Positions 33,900 to 42,410 of a DNA stretch of 57,910 nt are shown piece by piece. Both the position numbers and the translations under genes were made by a program. The DNA lies in assembly GCA_026390075.1 (NCBI GenBank), contig JAPLGP010000004.1:1-57910 (forward strand). Reading direction: 5' to 3'. A model generated the notes under the pieces. The model was not told where the DNA came from. It worked only from the letters and a program-made list of their open reading frames with translations, and made no database searches. Source of the DNA: Campylobacterales bacterium (GTDB lineage: Bacteria > Campylobacterota > Campylobacteria > Campylobacterales > Sulfurimonadaceae). Numbering within the stretch: the first letter of the stretch is position 1; every line of letters starts with the position of its first letter.

Positions 33900-34579
33900 A
33901 TTTTAGTAAGCTCAATCAACCACTCTTTTCGACTTTTGCCATTATTTGTATGAAGCTCTAACATCTCTATTGTATCGATTTTATTGAGACTGTTTTTATA
34001 GATTGTATCAATGTCTTCTCGTGTGGTGTAGCGAAAATAGCCTCGTATTTCAGGACTGTTAATTGCATGATAGGCGATATCCTCATCTTCACTCAGCCAC
34101 TCTTTGTTCGCAAAAGTCATACTAAACATTTTACCGCCACTTTTTAGTTTAGTAAACGACTTAAGAACTATATCTTTTGTTCTCTCATAAGGATTACAAT
34201 AGAGCGATTCAACATCTATGATGGCATCAAAATAGTTATCAGCAAACTCATCTAATTTTTCAAAATAGTCACCTGCTTTAATCTCGCCAATATTGTTTTG
34301 CAATCCTTCAACAGAGAGTCGTCCATACGCACTCTCACAAGCACTTTGACTTCCTTCAATCCCATAAACACAAAAACCTTCTCTTGCCATGTACCAAAGA
34401 TTAGGGCCAGGGCCAGAGCCAAGTTCAAGGATTTTGATACTTTTTCTATCAGAAAAACGGTAAAAATTTTTCGCTACAAATCTTACTAATTCAATTGGAG
34501 GGTATTTTCCCCACTCCTGATTTGAAAAAACCTCTTCCCAATAGTCTAAATTTTGATTCACAAACTCTTTACTATTCAT
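33896..34579 (-). CDS. SAM-dependent methyltransferase
   Basis: A 227-residue class I methyltransferase with motif I ILELGSGPGPNLWYM (about 48-62), an acidic residue after the second strand (YGIEGS), and FDAIIDVESLYCNP as the motif IV region. It overlaps the FemAB-like gene and the aminotransferase gene. Placed in the legionaminic acid operon, it may methylate the sugar or its N-acyl group, as known for some flagellar nonulosonates (inference). Confidence 0.7.
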   Translation of the reverse strand: MNSKEFVNQNLDYWEEVFSNQEWGKYPPIELVRFVAKNFYRFSDRKSIKILELGSGPGPNLWYMAREGFCVYGIEGSQSACESAYGRLSVEGLQNNIGEIKAGDYFEKLDEFADNYFDAIIDVESLYCNPYERTKDIVLKSFTKLKSGGKMFSMTFANKEWLSEDEDIAYHAINSPEIRGYFRYTTREDIDTIYKNSLNKIDTIEMLELHTNNGKSRKEWLIELTKI

Positions 34580-35471
34580 CTAAAAACGCTCCTAAAGTTT
34601 CAACCATTTTGTCTAAATCTTCAAAGACAATATCTTGATGCACAGGTAAATTAAGTATATGATGAGAGAGATAAAACTCATTTTCATACTCTAGCGAAGT
34701 AACCTCTTGAATGAGTTCATGATATAAACTCACAGCACCAAAGCCAAGTGCATTGAGTTTGAAATATAAATGGTCTCGTAGCTTTTCGCTAGGCAATAGG
34801 ATGGGCAGAGTTTGTGGAATTTCATCTTTTAATAAAGGCTTTAATAGAGTTATCTTATCAAAAACTTTTAATTTATCTTTTAAATAGTTATAGTTTTGAA
34901 CTCTTGCATTTGATATTTCATAGAAGTTGTACTCAAATGGATTCACACTAAAACTTTCTTTTATATTTAACGGCTTTTTGGAGATGAGCATGCCTCCGTT
35001 GGCATGTGGAAACATTTTATGCAATGAGAAAAGATAGTAATCTGAATCAACTATTGGTTTTTGAAAAAAAGTAAAAAAGGCATGTGCACAATCTTCGATG
35101 ATGACCATGTTCTTCTTTTTTGCATACTCCTTAATCTCTCCAATATTACTATCAAGAAAACCAAAATAGTGTACCAAGAGCAGTATGTTATTCGGATTTG
35201 CATCGATTAATTTAAATAAAGATTCTTTTTCTATTTCTAAATTTTTTGATAATTTATAAAATTCATACGCAATACCACTCTTTTTAATAGGGTCAAAAAT
35301 ACCAGATCCCTCATTTGTACTGAAACCAATATAGGCTGGGATTAAAATTTTTTTCTCTTTTAATTTTTCTTTTAAAATATACTCAAAAGAGTCCCGCGCA
35401 CTGCTGAAATAGTAGGTATTCATTTTAAAATTATCAATTTTAGTTTGTTTTTTTTCAATTATATACATCAT
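34572..35471 (-). CDS. Short DegT/DnrJ-like aminotransferase
   Basis: A PLP enzyme fold of 299 residues against the usual 360-400. The ACC-like motif VIIEDCAHAFFTF (Asp binding PLP nitrogen) and the Schiff-base lysine K152 in SLHKMFPHANGG are present. The N-terminal domain is reduced. It could be a sugar or small-molecule aminotransferase. It is distinct from legC in the same operon, so a second amination is suggested. It overlaps the methyltransferase gene by 8 bases. Confidence 0.65.
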   Translation of the reverse strand: MMYIIEKKQTKIDNFKMNTYYFSSARDSFEYILKEKLKEKKILIPAYIGFSTNEGSGIFDPIKKSGIAYEFYKLSKNLEIEKESLFKLIDANPNNILLLVHYFGFLDSNIGEIKEYAKKKNMVIIEDCAHAFFTFFQKPIVDSDYYLFSLHKMFPHANGGMLISKKPLNIKESFSVNPFEYNFYEISNARVQNYNYLKDKLKVFDKITLLKPLLKDEIPQTLPILLPSEKLRDHLYFKLNALGFGAVSLYHELIQEVTSLEYENEFYLSHHILNLPVHQDIVFEDLDKMVETLGAFLDE

Positions 35472-35473
35472 GA

Positions 35474-36862
35474 CTAACTTTGTCTAAAACCTCTAAAAGA
35501 TGCATCATGTTTGATGTATAAATCTTCTAACTGCTTTCTGATATTCTTTTTTGTCCTTTCGTGGTAGTTATCAAGTAGTATTTCATTTGCTTCTAGTAAT
35601 GCTTCATAAAATTCATCATCACTTAATTTTGTAAAGTTACATGTTAAAAGGTCTGAGTTTAAATGTTTATTTTCGTAAAAATCTTCTATATCCTTTATCA
35701 TTCCCTTTTCAATGGCAAGATGATAAAGTGGAGAACCTGGATAAGGAGTGACTGGTCTAATAGTTCTCATTTGAGCGCCATCGTCATACTTTAGTAAAAA
35801 CTCCACGCCCTTCATAAGTGTCTCTTTGGTTTCATCAATATTTCCAAAAATGATGTTATACCCTGGGCTGATTTCCTCTTTTAAAGTTGCAACTATACCC
35901 TCTTCAATCTGCTTGGTTGTAAGAACTTTATCCATATTTTTAAGTATCTGGTCATCATACGCTTCAATTCCGTAATTAATAAATACACAACCTGCTTCTT
36001 TCATCAGTTTTAATACTTTTGGTTTTGCGTAGTTAAGGCGACCATTACAATCCCATTTGATATCTAATTTTGCATCTATAATCGCCTGAGATAAACTCAT
36101 CGTTCTACTTATGGAAGACATGAGTAATTCATCTGTGAACCCTATGTAAGTGATTCCATGATTCTCTTTGAGATATTTAATCTCTTCTATAATCGATTCA
36201 TTACTTCTTCCTCTAAACCCTTTATCCATTCTATAGCAGAAGTTACATGTAAAAGTACATCCCCTGCCACTTAAAACTGGCATGATAAAATCTGTCTTAG
36301 AACATCCTGGTAATCTCATAAGTCTGTAATGTTCTATGTTAAAAAGATGATACGCTGGCATCGGTATAGTGTCAACATCTTCAATAAGAGGTCTTGATGG
36401 ATTTATAAAAACCTTATCCTCTACTCTATAGGCTAGTCCAAGAACATCTTTGAAATCTTTTTTTTCTTTTATAAAATCTAAGAGTTCAATAACAGTTACT
36501 TCTCCCTCTCCCATAACAAGGGCATCAGCTTGTAGCTTTTTTAAAAAATACTTTGGTGCAGGTGTTGGACCAAAACCACCTATAATATAAAATGGTTTCT
36601 GTTTTGATTGATTGATTGCATCAGATATTTTAATAGCTTTTTTGTACTCATAATAGCCACCGATAAAGCTGAGCCCGACAATATCGTACTTTTCATTATC
36701 GAGTTTTTGAGTTAAGTGTGATTCCGGATAGTGGTGAATGTCTTGTGCGTATATTTCAACTTCATGCCCATGTTTTAGAAGAATTGCTGCTATATAAGCT
36801 GTTCCTTGTGGAAACCATTGAATCAGTGACTCATTATCGTAAGTTATTAGTAGAACTCTCAT
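35474..36862 (-). CDS. B12-binding-domain radical SAM enzyme
   Basis: A 462-residue class B-type radical SAM protein. The N-terminal cobalamin-binding-like Rossmann domain covers about 1-135 (MRVLLITYDN ... IIGGFGPTPAP). The [4Fe-4S]/SAM motif is C202-x3-C206-x2-C209 (GRGCTFTCNFCYR), followed by FTDELLMSS and a C-terminal domain to about 440. The DxHxxG cobalamin motif is not seen in standard form. Such enzymes often methylate unactivated carbons. It lies 2 bases from the aminotransferase gene and 9 from legC, so it probably decorates the nonulosonate or its acyl group (inference). Confidence 0.78.
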   Translation of the reverse strand: MRVLLITYDNESLIQWFPQGTAYIAAILLKHGHEVEIYAQDIHHYPESHLTQKLDNEKYDIVGLSFIGGYYEYKKAIKISDAINQSKQKPFYIIGGFGPTPAPKYFLKKLQADALVMGEGEVTVIELLDFIKEKKDFKDVLGLAYRVEDKVFINPSRPLIEDVDTIPMPAYHLFNIEHYRLMRLPGCSKTDFIMPVLSGRGCTFTCNFCYRMDKGFRGRSNESIIEEIKYLKENHGITYIGFTDELLMSSISRTMSLSQAIIDAKLDIKWDCNGRLNYAKPKVLKLMKEAGCVFINYGIEAYDDQILKNMDKVLTTKQIEEGIVATLKEEISPGYNIIFGNIDETKETLMKGVEFLLKYDDGAQMRTIRPVTPYPGSPLYHLAIEKGMIKDIEDFYENKHLNSDLLTCNFTKLSDDEFYEALLEANEILLDNYHERTKKNIRKQLEDLYIKHDASFRGFRQS

Positions 36863-36871
36863 TTTTACCCT

Positions 36872-38023
36872 TTATTTTAATATGCTGCTTGAGATGTTTA
36901 CAACTCTCTCTTCAAGCCACAAAGAATTTGACAAATCACTATGCTGAGCATCTTTATAGATGTCCAATTTATTCATTAATCTCCAAATTGGACGCGTCAT
37001 AACATTGTTCTCATTTGTATATTTTAAAAAAGTATCCCTTTCATTTTTGTCTTTAAACACCAAAGCGTTTAGCCAATAGTTTGAAGTACAATTTTTAGGT
37101 TCTGCTACAAACCTTACATCGTCACTTTGAAAAAAACTTTGATACTGCTTTGCTAATTCTCTCTGTTTTTGTATGTATATCTCTATATTTTCCATTTGTG
37201 CAACACCAACTGCTGCTGCTAAATTTGTGAGTCTGTAGTTATAAGCTATTTCGTCGTGTATATATTCGTATGGATGTGGTATTTTTGCAGTGGTTGTTAA
37301 GTGCTTTGCTCTTTTTGCCAATTCTGCATCATCGGTTACAATCATACCACCTCCGCCAGATGTAATAATTTTATTACCATTAAATGAAAATATTCCTAAT
37401 TTTCCAAAAGTTCCAGTATGTTGATTTTTGTAATAGCTGCCTAACGATTCTGCGGCATCTTCAACTACTGCTATATTATATTTGTTGCAAATAGCAACTA
37501 TCGCATCAATTTTGCATGGATGCCCAAAGGTGTGCATTGGAACACACGCTTTTATTACTTTTTTTGTAGTTTTATTTATACAAAATCCACTTTTATCTTG
37601 TGTTGTAAACTCTTCTAAAAACTCTTTTAATTTAGTGGGAGAGAGTCCCATTGTATCTCTATCTACATCTACAAATATTGGTTTTGCATTACAGTAGCTA
37701 ATGGCATTTGCAGTAGCTACAAAAGTAAGTGGTTGCGTTATCACTTCTGAATTTTCATCCACACCAATAAGTTTAAGAGCAATGTGAAGTGCTGAAGTTC
37801 CGTTTGAGGTTGCAACCGCATATTTTGAGCCAACAAACTGAGCCAACATTTTTTCAAATTGATCTACAAATTTTCCAACACTCGATATAAAAGTAGAATC
37901 AATAACTTCATTGAGATACTTTTTTTCATTACCAAAAAACTGTGGTTCATGCAGAGAGATAAACTCTTTTGTTTTATAGAGGTCTTGTATAAATTCAACG
38001 ATAGTTTTACATTTTTGAATCAA
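36872..38023 (-). CDS. legC: LegC-type sugar aminotransferase
   Basis: A 383-residue DegT/DnrJ/EryC1 PLP aminotransferase expected to put the 4-amino group on the 4-keto intermediate made by LegB. The PLP lysine is K218 in SFNGNKIITSGGGGMIV, and VVEDAAESLGSYY carries the PLP-binding Asp. The first ~40 residues (FIQDLYKTKEFISLHEPQFF) are typical of LegC proteins. It overlaps legB by 17 bases. Confidence 0.84.
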   Translation of the reverse strand: MIQKCKTIVEFIQDLYKTKEFISLHEPQFFGNEKKYLNEVIDSTFISSVGKFVDQFEKMLAQFVGSKYAVATSNGTSALHIALKLIGVDENSEVITQPLTFVATANAISYCNAKPIFVDVDRDTMGLSPTKLKEFLEEFTTQDKSGFCINKTTKKVIKACVPMHTFGHPCKIDAIVAICNKYNIAVVEDAAESLGSYYKNQHTGTFGKLGIFSFNGNKIITSGGGGMIVTDDAELAKRAKHLTTTAKIPHPYEYIHDEIAYNYRLTNLAAAVGVAQMENIEIYIQKQRELAKQYQSFFQSDDVRFVAEPKNCTSNYWLNALVFKDKNERDTFLKYTNENNVMTRPIWRLMNKLDIYKDAQHSDLSNSLWLEERVVNISSSILK

Positions 38024-39194
38024 GATATTTCCCTGTGTCTTTATAGTTAAAATCTGGAATAAGTTTTAAAAATTCATTCACAATATCCTCTTTAGACCAT
38101 GATAATTTTTGTTTGAATAGATTTATATTGCTACTAAAAGAGTTCAAATTTAACTCATCATAAAGCGGTTCATTTTTAATAACACCTAAATTTTTAAATT
38201 TTTCCATATCAAGAGTTTCATTCTCGGTAAAAAACTCTTCAAAATCTTTTTCTCCCGTTGTATCACTTGAAGTGAAAAGGCAAGGCCACATCTTGGCATG
38301 TGGAAGTGTATGAATCAGTGTTCTCGCTTCCTCTTCATCCTTGCAAATATAAGGTTCATACCCTAACTCTTTTAAATATTTCACTGCTATATCTGAAAAA
38401 GAGATAAGGTGTAACGCTTCACTGAGTTTTGGAAAGAAAATATCACGGTTCTCTCCAAATATACAACTCATAAGACAAAGTTCTCCGCTCTCCTCTGGCG
38501 TTACAAAGTAGCGTTTTACATCATTTGGTGCAACAATAGGCTGTTTTTTTTCGATTCTTTTGTTAAATCCATGAAGAAGTGAACCATCAGAAAAAGCAAC
38601 ATTTGCAAATCTTGCAGTAGAAATTTTGATGTATTTACTACGACGCATCAAAAACATCTCCATGATTCGTTTACTCGCTCCCATCATATTTACAGGGTTA
38701 GCAGCTTTATCTGTTGAAACACAAAAGTATTTTTTTACTCTTTTTTGAATAGATTGAGCGATTGTTTTATCTGTGTTAAAAATATTTACATCAATCATTC
38801 TCATGAGTGTAAAAGGGTCTTCCTCGCTTCTTACATGCTTGAGTGCGGAAAGGTTCAGCACATAATCATATTTGCCATCCGCTTGAATAAAAGCATCGTA
38901 TTCAATAGAGCCAACATCAAGTGCAAATGTTTTAAAATCACCATCTATGTAACCAAAACTACTTCTAATATCCCGTACAAGTTCAACCATATTGTTTTCA
39001 CTAATATCTACAACATGGAGTTTTTTTGGGGAGCGTTTAAATATCTCCTTTACAACTGCTTGACCTATGCTTCCAGCTCCACCTATAACTAAAAAAGAAG
39101 ATTTTGCAACTGTATCAGCTAGTTTTAACTCATAATTTTTCATATCTTCATTAAATAGCTGTTTTTCTCTTCCGATAAGTTTAAGTATGTTCAT
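38007..39194 (-). CDS. legB: Nucleotide-sugar 4,6-dehydratase (LegB role, CapD/FlaA1-like)
   Basis: A 395-residue extended SDR. The NAD motif SFLVIGGAGSIGQAVVKEIF is at about 34-53, then LSALKHVRSEEDPF, CVSTDKAANPVNMMGASKR (with M/K active site as in FlaA1/CapD-like inverting or retaining dehydratases) and TARFANVAFSDGS. The C-terminal ~80 residues extend beyond the common core. By position it is the first legionaminic acid step. Family resemblance is to the CapD/FlaA1 group, so the symbol rests on context. A copy of the dispersed word is at 38295. Confidence 0.75.
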   Translation of the reverse strand: MNILKLIGREKQLFNEDMKNYELKLADTVAKSSFLVIGGAGSIGQAVVKEIFKRSPKKLHVVDISENNMVELVRDIRSSFGYIDGDFKTFALDVGSIEYDAFIQADGKYDYVLNLSALKHVRSEEDPFTLMRMIDVNIFNTDKTIAQSIQKRVKKYFCVSTDKAANPVNMMGASKRIMEMFLMRRSKYIKISTARFANVAFSDGSLLHGFNKRIEKKQPIVAPNDVKRYFVTPEESGELCLMSCIFGENRDIFFPKLSEALHLISFSDIAVKYLKELGYEPYICKDEEEARTLIHTLPHAKMWPCLFTSSDTTGEKDFEEFFTENETLDMEKFKNLGVIKNEPLYDELNLNSFSSNINLFKQKLSWSKEDIVNEFLKLIPDFNYKDTGKYLDSKM

Positions 39195-39748
39195 TTAGCT
39201 TGTTCTATATAGTAGCTGTAAATAATATGGTCTAAAATCATATGCATGTCTTCTACTAATCCGTATTCATTGTTTTGAGTTGGGACATGAAAGTTTATAT
39301 CTGATTTTTTTTTCAGTTTTCCACCATCGAATCCAGTTGCCCCTATAATTGTGCTGCCTTGTTTTTTTGCATACTTTACAGCTTTTAGAATATTTTTTGA
39401 ATTACCGCTACAAGAAATTGCAATCAAAATATCATTTGATGCTATCCTATCTTTGAGTTGCATTGAAAAAATCTTATTATAACCTATGTCATTCGCTATA
39501 GCTGTGCACACAGGAGTATTATCGTTTAAACTTTCTACATCAAAACTTCTTATACCTCTTCTTTTTAATCCTATGCCTAAATCATTCACCATATGTGAAG
39601 CAGTTGCCGCACTTCCACCATTGCCTATAATGTAAATTTTACCTTTTGTTTTTTCAAGAGCTTGTATTATTTGAACAACAGCATCTGCATCAATATTATT
39701 AAGTAAAGTTATAAGTTTTTGTGTGTATCTTTTGACGAACTCCCGCAT
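39191..39748 (-). CDS. gmhA: SIS-domain phosphoheptose isomerase
   Basis: A 185-residue SIS protein of the GmhA type, which converts sedoheptulose-7-phosphate to D-glycero-D-manno-heptose-7-phosphate. Motifs: IYIIGNGGSAATASHMVND, CTAIANDIGYNKIFS, AISCSGNSKNILKA and a C-terminal EDMHMILDHIIYSYY. The ATG at 39748 is preferred, with AAAGG about 8 bases upstream, over a GTG at 39757. It heads the minus-strand operon but could serve the heptose-type genes of the divergent operon. A general sugar isomerase is the alternative. Confidence 0.8.
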   Translation of the reverse strand: MREFVKRYTQKLITLLNNIDADAVVQIIQALEKTKGKIYIIGNGGSAATASHMVNDLGIGLKRRGIRSFDVESLNDNTPVCTAIANDIGYNKIFSMQLKDRIASNDILIAISCSGNSKNILKAVKYAKKQGSTIIGATGFDGGKLKKKSDINFHVPTQNNEYGLVEDMHMILDHIIYSYYIEQAK

Positions 39749-39829
39749 TTTAAGCACCTTTAAGTAGATATGTTGTATTTTACTTCATTAATTTAAATAT
39801 GAATATTAAATCGACTATAAAGAAGCATA
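39749..39829. promoter_or_regulatory. Divergent promoter region between the two glycan operons
   Basis: This A/T-rich gap of about 80 bases separates the minus-strand gmhA-maf operon from the plus-strand operon. On the plus strand CTATAAAG lies just before the ATG at 39830. On the minus strand TAAAAT is present about 25 bases before gmhA. Elements are weak. Confidence 0.4.
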
Positions 39830-41281
39830 ATGTACGAAGATATATATTTTTTAGATTCCAAAGAGGCTCTACGGGTTGCTAGTGAGCAAAATAGATGGGG
39901 CGGTGAGGTTGGTTATAACTTACAAGCTTGTTATTATGATGGTGAAAAAATAGAGAGTGATTTGCCAAATCTTTTTCATTTACCAATAGATACTCTACTC
40001 GAAGGATTAGTTTATGGGAGAGATAGAATTCCATCACAAATAAACTTTGCAGGATTGGACATCTCTTATCAAGTTCAAATACAAATTTTAACTCATTTTA
40101 ATATGACAATGGAACAAGCAAGAGAATATAGAACTCAAATTAATTCACAATATATAAGCCAATTAAAAAATTTAAAGCTGAATTTTAGTGAACCATTAAG
40201 ATTTTATCTCATGGCGAATAGTCAAACGACAGTAATGCAATTCATTTCAAAAAATATAGCAGATATATTCAAAGATATGGAATATGAAGTGTTGTTCGAT
40301 TTATATAGAGGTACAGAAGATGTTACATGTTTTAAAAAAATATATGAGTTCAAACCACATGTAACAATTAATATCAACCACTTAAATAATGGATTTTTGA
40401 GTGAAGATGTTTTTAATTTTGTTTGGTTTCAAGATCCAATGGATCATCTTATGAATGACTCTAAAATGCATCTCAGAGATAGAGATTATATATTTTCATA
40501 TCAAACCATTTTTACTGAAATACTCTTAAAAAAAGGTGTTGATGCAAAAAAAATATTTAAACAGCAAGTATTTCCTATAAATCCAAAAGAGTTTTTTTTA
40601 GATGATACCGAGACAAGAGAAGAAAAAATTGTTTTTGTAGGTAGCTTTTATCCAGCTGATTATGGGGACTATATACCAGATTACATTCACAATGATTTTA
40701 TACTACTAATTGAAAAAGGTCTTTCATTATCAAAAGAACGCATCAGGTCAATTTACAATAATTATAATCTTACTATGCCAGAAGAGTTGAATTTTATAAA
40801 CTATATACAGCAAAGTTACATAAGAAACATGAGTGTAGATTGGTTGAGCCAAAACAAGAAAGAAAAAGTTGAAATATACGGTTATAGATGGGAAAACAGT
40901 AATAACGAACAAGTGATTTCAAAATATAAAGGTAAGGTTGAAAGAGAAAATCTCAATGCTTTATACAATAGTGCCAAGTATGTTTTAGCAGCTTCTGGTC
41001 AAGTTATTAACACCCAAAGATTAGGGGAAATAATTTATAGCGGAGCTATTCCAGTTATATATGATTCTAGAGATATTTCTGATGAAGATGAAACATGGGA
41101 TGATGAATGTCTCTATTTTAAAACCAAAGAAGATCTAGATTATATTTTGGATAACAAGATAGAACCTAAGCAGTATAGAACAAAAAAGATATTGGACTAT
41201 TTTAGTTATGATAGTTTTATAAATACAATTTTAAGTCAGATTGACCAAAAAATCCAAAAAGAGAATACATATGTCAGATAA
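39830..41281 (+). CDS. CgeB-like glycosyltransferase
   Basis: A 483-residue protein with two Rossmann-like halves. The C-terminal half has LYNSAKYVLAASGQVINTQR and IIYSGAIPVIYDSRD, the nucleotide-sugar region of CgeB/GT1-type enzymes. The N-terminal half has VNININHLNNGF-like sequence and FVWFQDPMDHL (the W-x-x-D motif also found in bacterial Maf-like and CgeB proteins). Its likely role is adding a sugar to flagellin or to a surface glycan. It is the first gene of the plus-strand operon and overlaps the radical SAM gene by 11 bases. Confidence 0.68.
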   Translation: MYEDIYFLDSKEALRVASEQNRWGGEVGYNLQACYYDGEKIESDLPNLFHLPIDTLLEGLVYGRDRIPSQINFAGLDISYQVQIQILTHFNMTMEQAREYRTQINSQYISQLKNLKLNFSEPLRFYLMANSQTTVMQFISKNIADIFKDMEYEVLFDLYRGTEDVTCFKKIYEFKPHVTININHLNNGFLSEDVFNFVWFQDPMDHLMNDSKMHLRDRDYIFSYQTIFTEILLKKGVDAKKIFKQQVFPINPKEFFLDDTETREEKIVFVGSFYPADYGDYIPDYIHNDFILLIEKGLSLSKERIRSIYNNYNLTMPEELNFINYIQQSYIRNMSVDWLSQNKKEKVEIYGYRWENSNNEQVISKYKGKVERENLNALYNSAKYVLAASGQVINTQRLGEIIYSGAIPVIYDSRDISDEDETWDDECLYFKTKEDLDYILDNKIEPKQYRTKKILDYFSYDSFINTILSQIDQKIQKENTYVR

Positions 41282-42365
41282 ATTTAACATAGATTCGCAT
41301 AAACTCTCTCTGCATCCAACGCTTGTTTCCAAATGGTATGAAGCCAAAGATGATTGGCAACAACTCAAAGCTATCTATCCTATTTATGTAGAAATATCCC
41401 CTTATGGCGGGTGTAATCATAGGTGTACTTTTTGTGCTTTGGATTATATGGGCTATGAAAATATTGGCTTAGAATTTAATGTTTTAAAAAATACTTTGAC
41501 AAACATGGCAGAACATGGTGTCAAAAGTGTTATGTTTGCGGGAGAAGGCGAACCTTTGCTTTTTAAAGATTTAGACCTCATCGTCGAGCATTGTAGCAGT
41601 GTTGGCATTGACACCTCTTTAACGACTAATTTTGTTCCATTAAACAAAAAAAATATTGAGCGATGTATTGAGAATTGTTCATGGATTAAAGTGAGTTTAA
41701 ATGCAGGAACAGCGAAAAGTTATGCCGAGATTCACCGAACCAAAGAGATAGATTTCAAGCGAGTGATGAATAATCTCAAATATGCTTTGGAATATAGAAA
41801 AGCAAATAATTTGAAATGCACAGTCGGAGTGCAGATGTTACTGCTTCCTGAAAACAAAGATGAAGCAAAAATTTTGGCTTTAGTCTGTAAAGAAATAGGC
41901 GTGGATTATTTGGTAATCAAGCCTTATTCTCAGCATCTTTCAAGTGAGACACACAAATATGAAGATATAGATTACAGCATGATGCTTTATTTAGAAGATG
42001 AGTTAAATGCAATATCTGATGAGAAGTTCAGCGTAGTCTTTCGTGCAAACACGATGAAAAAGTATGTTGAGAAAAAACAACCTTATTCCACATGCCATGC
42101 AACACCATTTTTTTGGGGCTACATCGCAGCCGATGGCAAGGTATTTGGATGTAGTGCCTATCTTGGCAAAGAGGAATTTTGCTATGGAAATATTTATGAG
42201 AACAGTTTTTCAGAAATTTGGGAAAGCGATAAAAGAAAAGCTTCTTACAACTATGTACAAAACGAACTCGATATAAAAAACTGCAGAGTAAATTGCAGAA
42301 TGGATGAAGTCAACCGCTATCTATGGCGACTAAAAAATCCGCAAGAGCATGATAATTTTATATGA
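41271..42365 (+). CDS. Radical SAM/SPASM-domain protein 1
   Basis: A 364-residue radical SAM enzyme with C48-x3-C52-x2-C55 (CNHRCTFC), the GEGEP motif (FAGEGEPLLF) and a C-terminal Cys-rich SPASM-like region (STCHATPFFWGYIAADGKVF ... NCRVNCRMDE) for a second Fe-S cluster. I chose the ATG at 41271, with AGAG upstream; a longer frame begins at 41241. The substrate is unknown, but its place in a glycan operon suggests a sugar or sugar-nucleotide. Two related genes occur at 49618 and 54587. Confidence 0.75.
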   Translation: MSDKFNIDSHKLSLHPTLVSKWYEAKDDWQQLKAIYPIYVEISPYGGCNHRCTFCALDYMGYENIGLEFNVLKNTLTNMAEHGVKSVMFAGEGEPLLFKDLDLIVEHCSSVGIDTSLTTNFVPLNKKNIERCIENCSWIKVSLNAGTAKSYAEIHRTKEIDFKRVMNNLKYALEYRKANNLKCTVGVQMLLLPENKDEAKILALVCKEIGVDYLVIKPYSQHLSSETHKYEDIDYSMMLYLEDELNAISDEKFSVVFRANTMKKYVEKKQPYSTCHATPFFWGYIAADGKVFGCSAYLGKEEFCYGNIYENSFSEIWESDKRKASYNYVQNELDIKNCRVNCRMDEVNRYLWRLKNPQEHDNFI

Positions 42366-42410
42366 GAATAAAAGCAATTGAAAAAAAATTCTCTTCAAAG
42401 GTGTCTGGTA

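Noticed and set aside
27249-39194. Pseudaminic acid pathway
   Set aside because: The CBS-type PtmE, NeuC-like and PtmA genes fit legionaminic acid; no PseG/PseH-type pair is visible.
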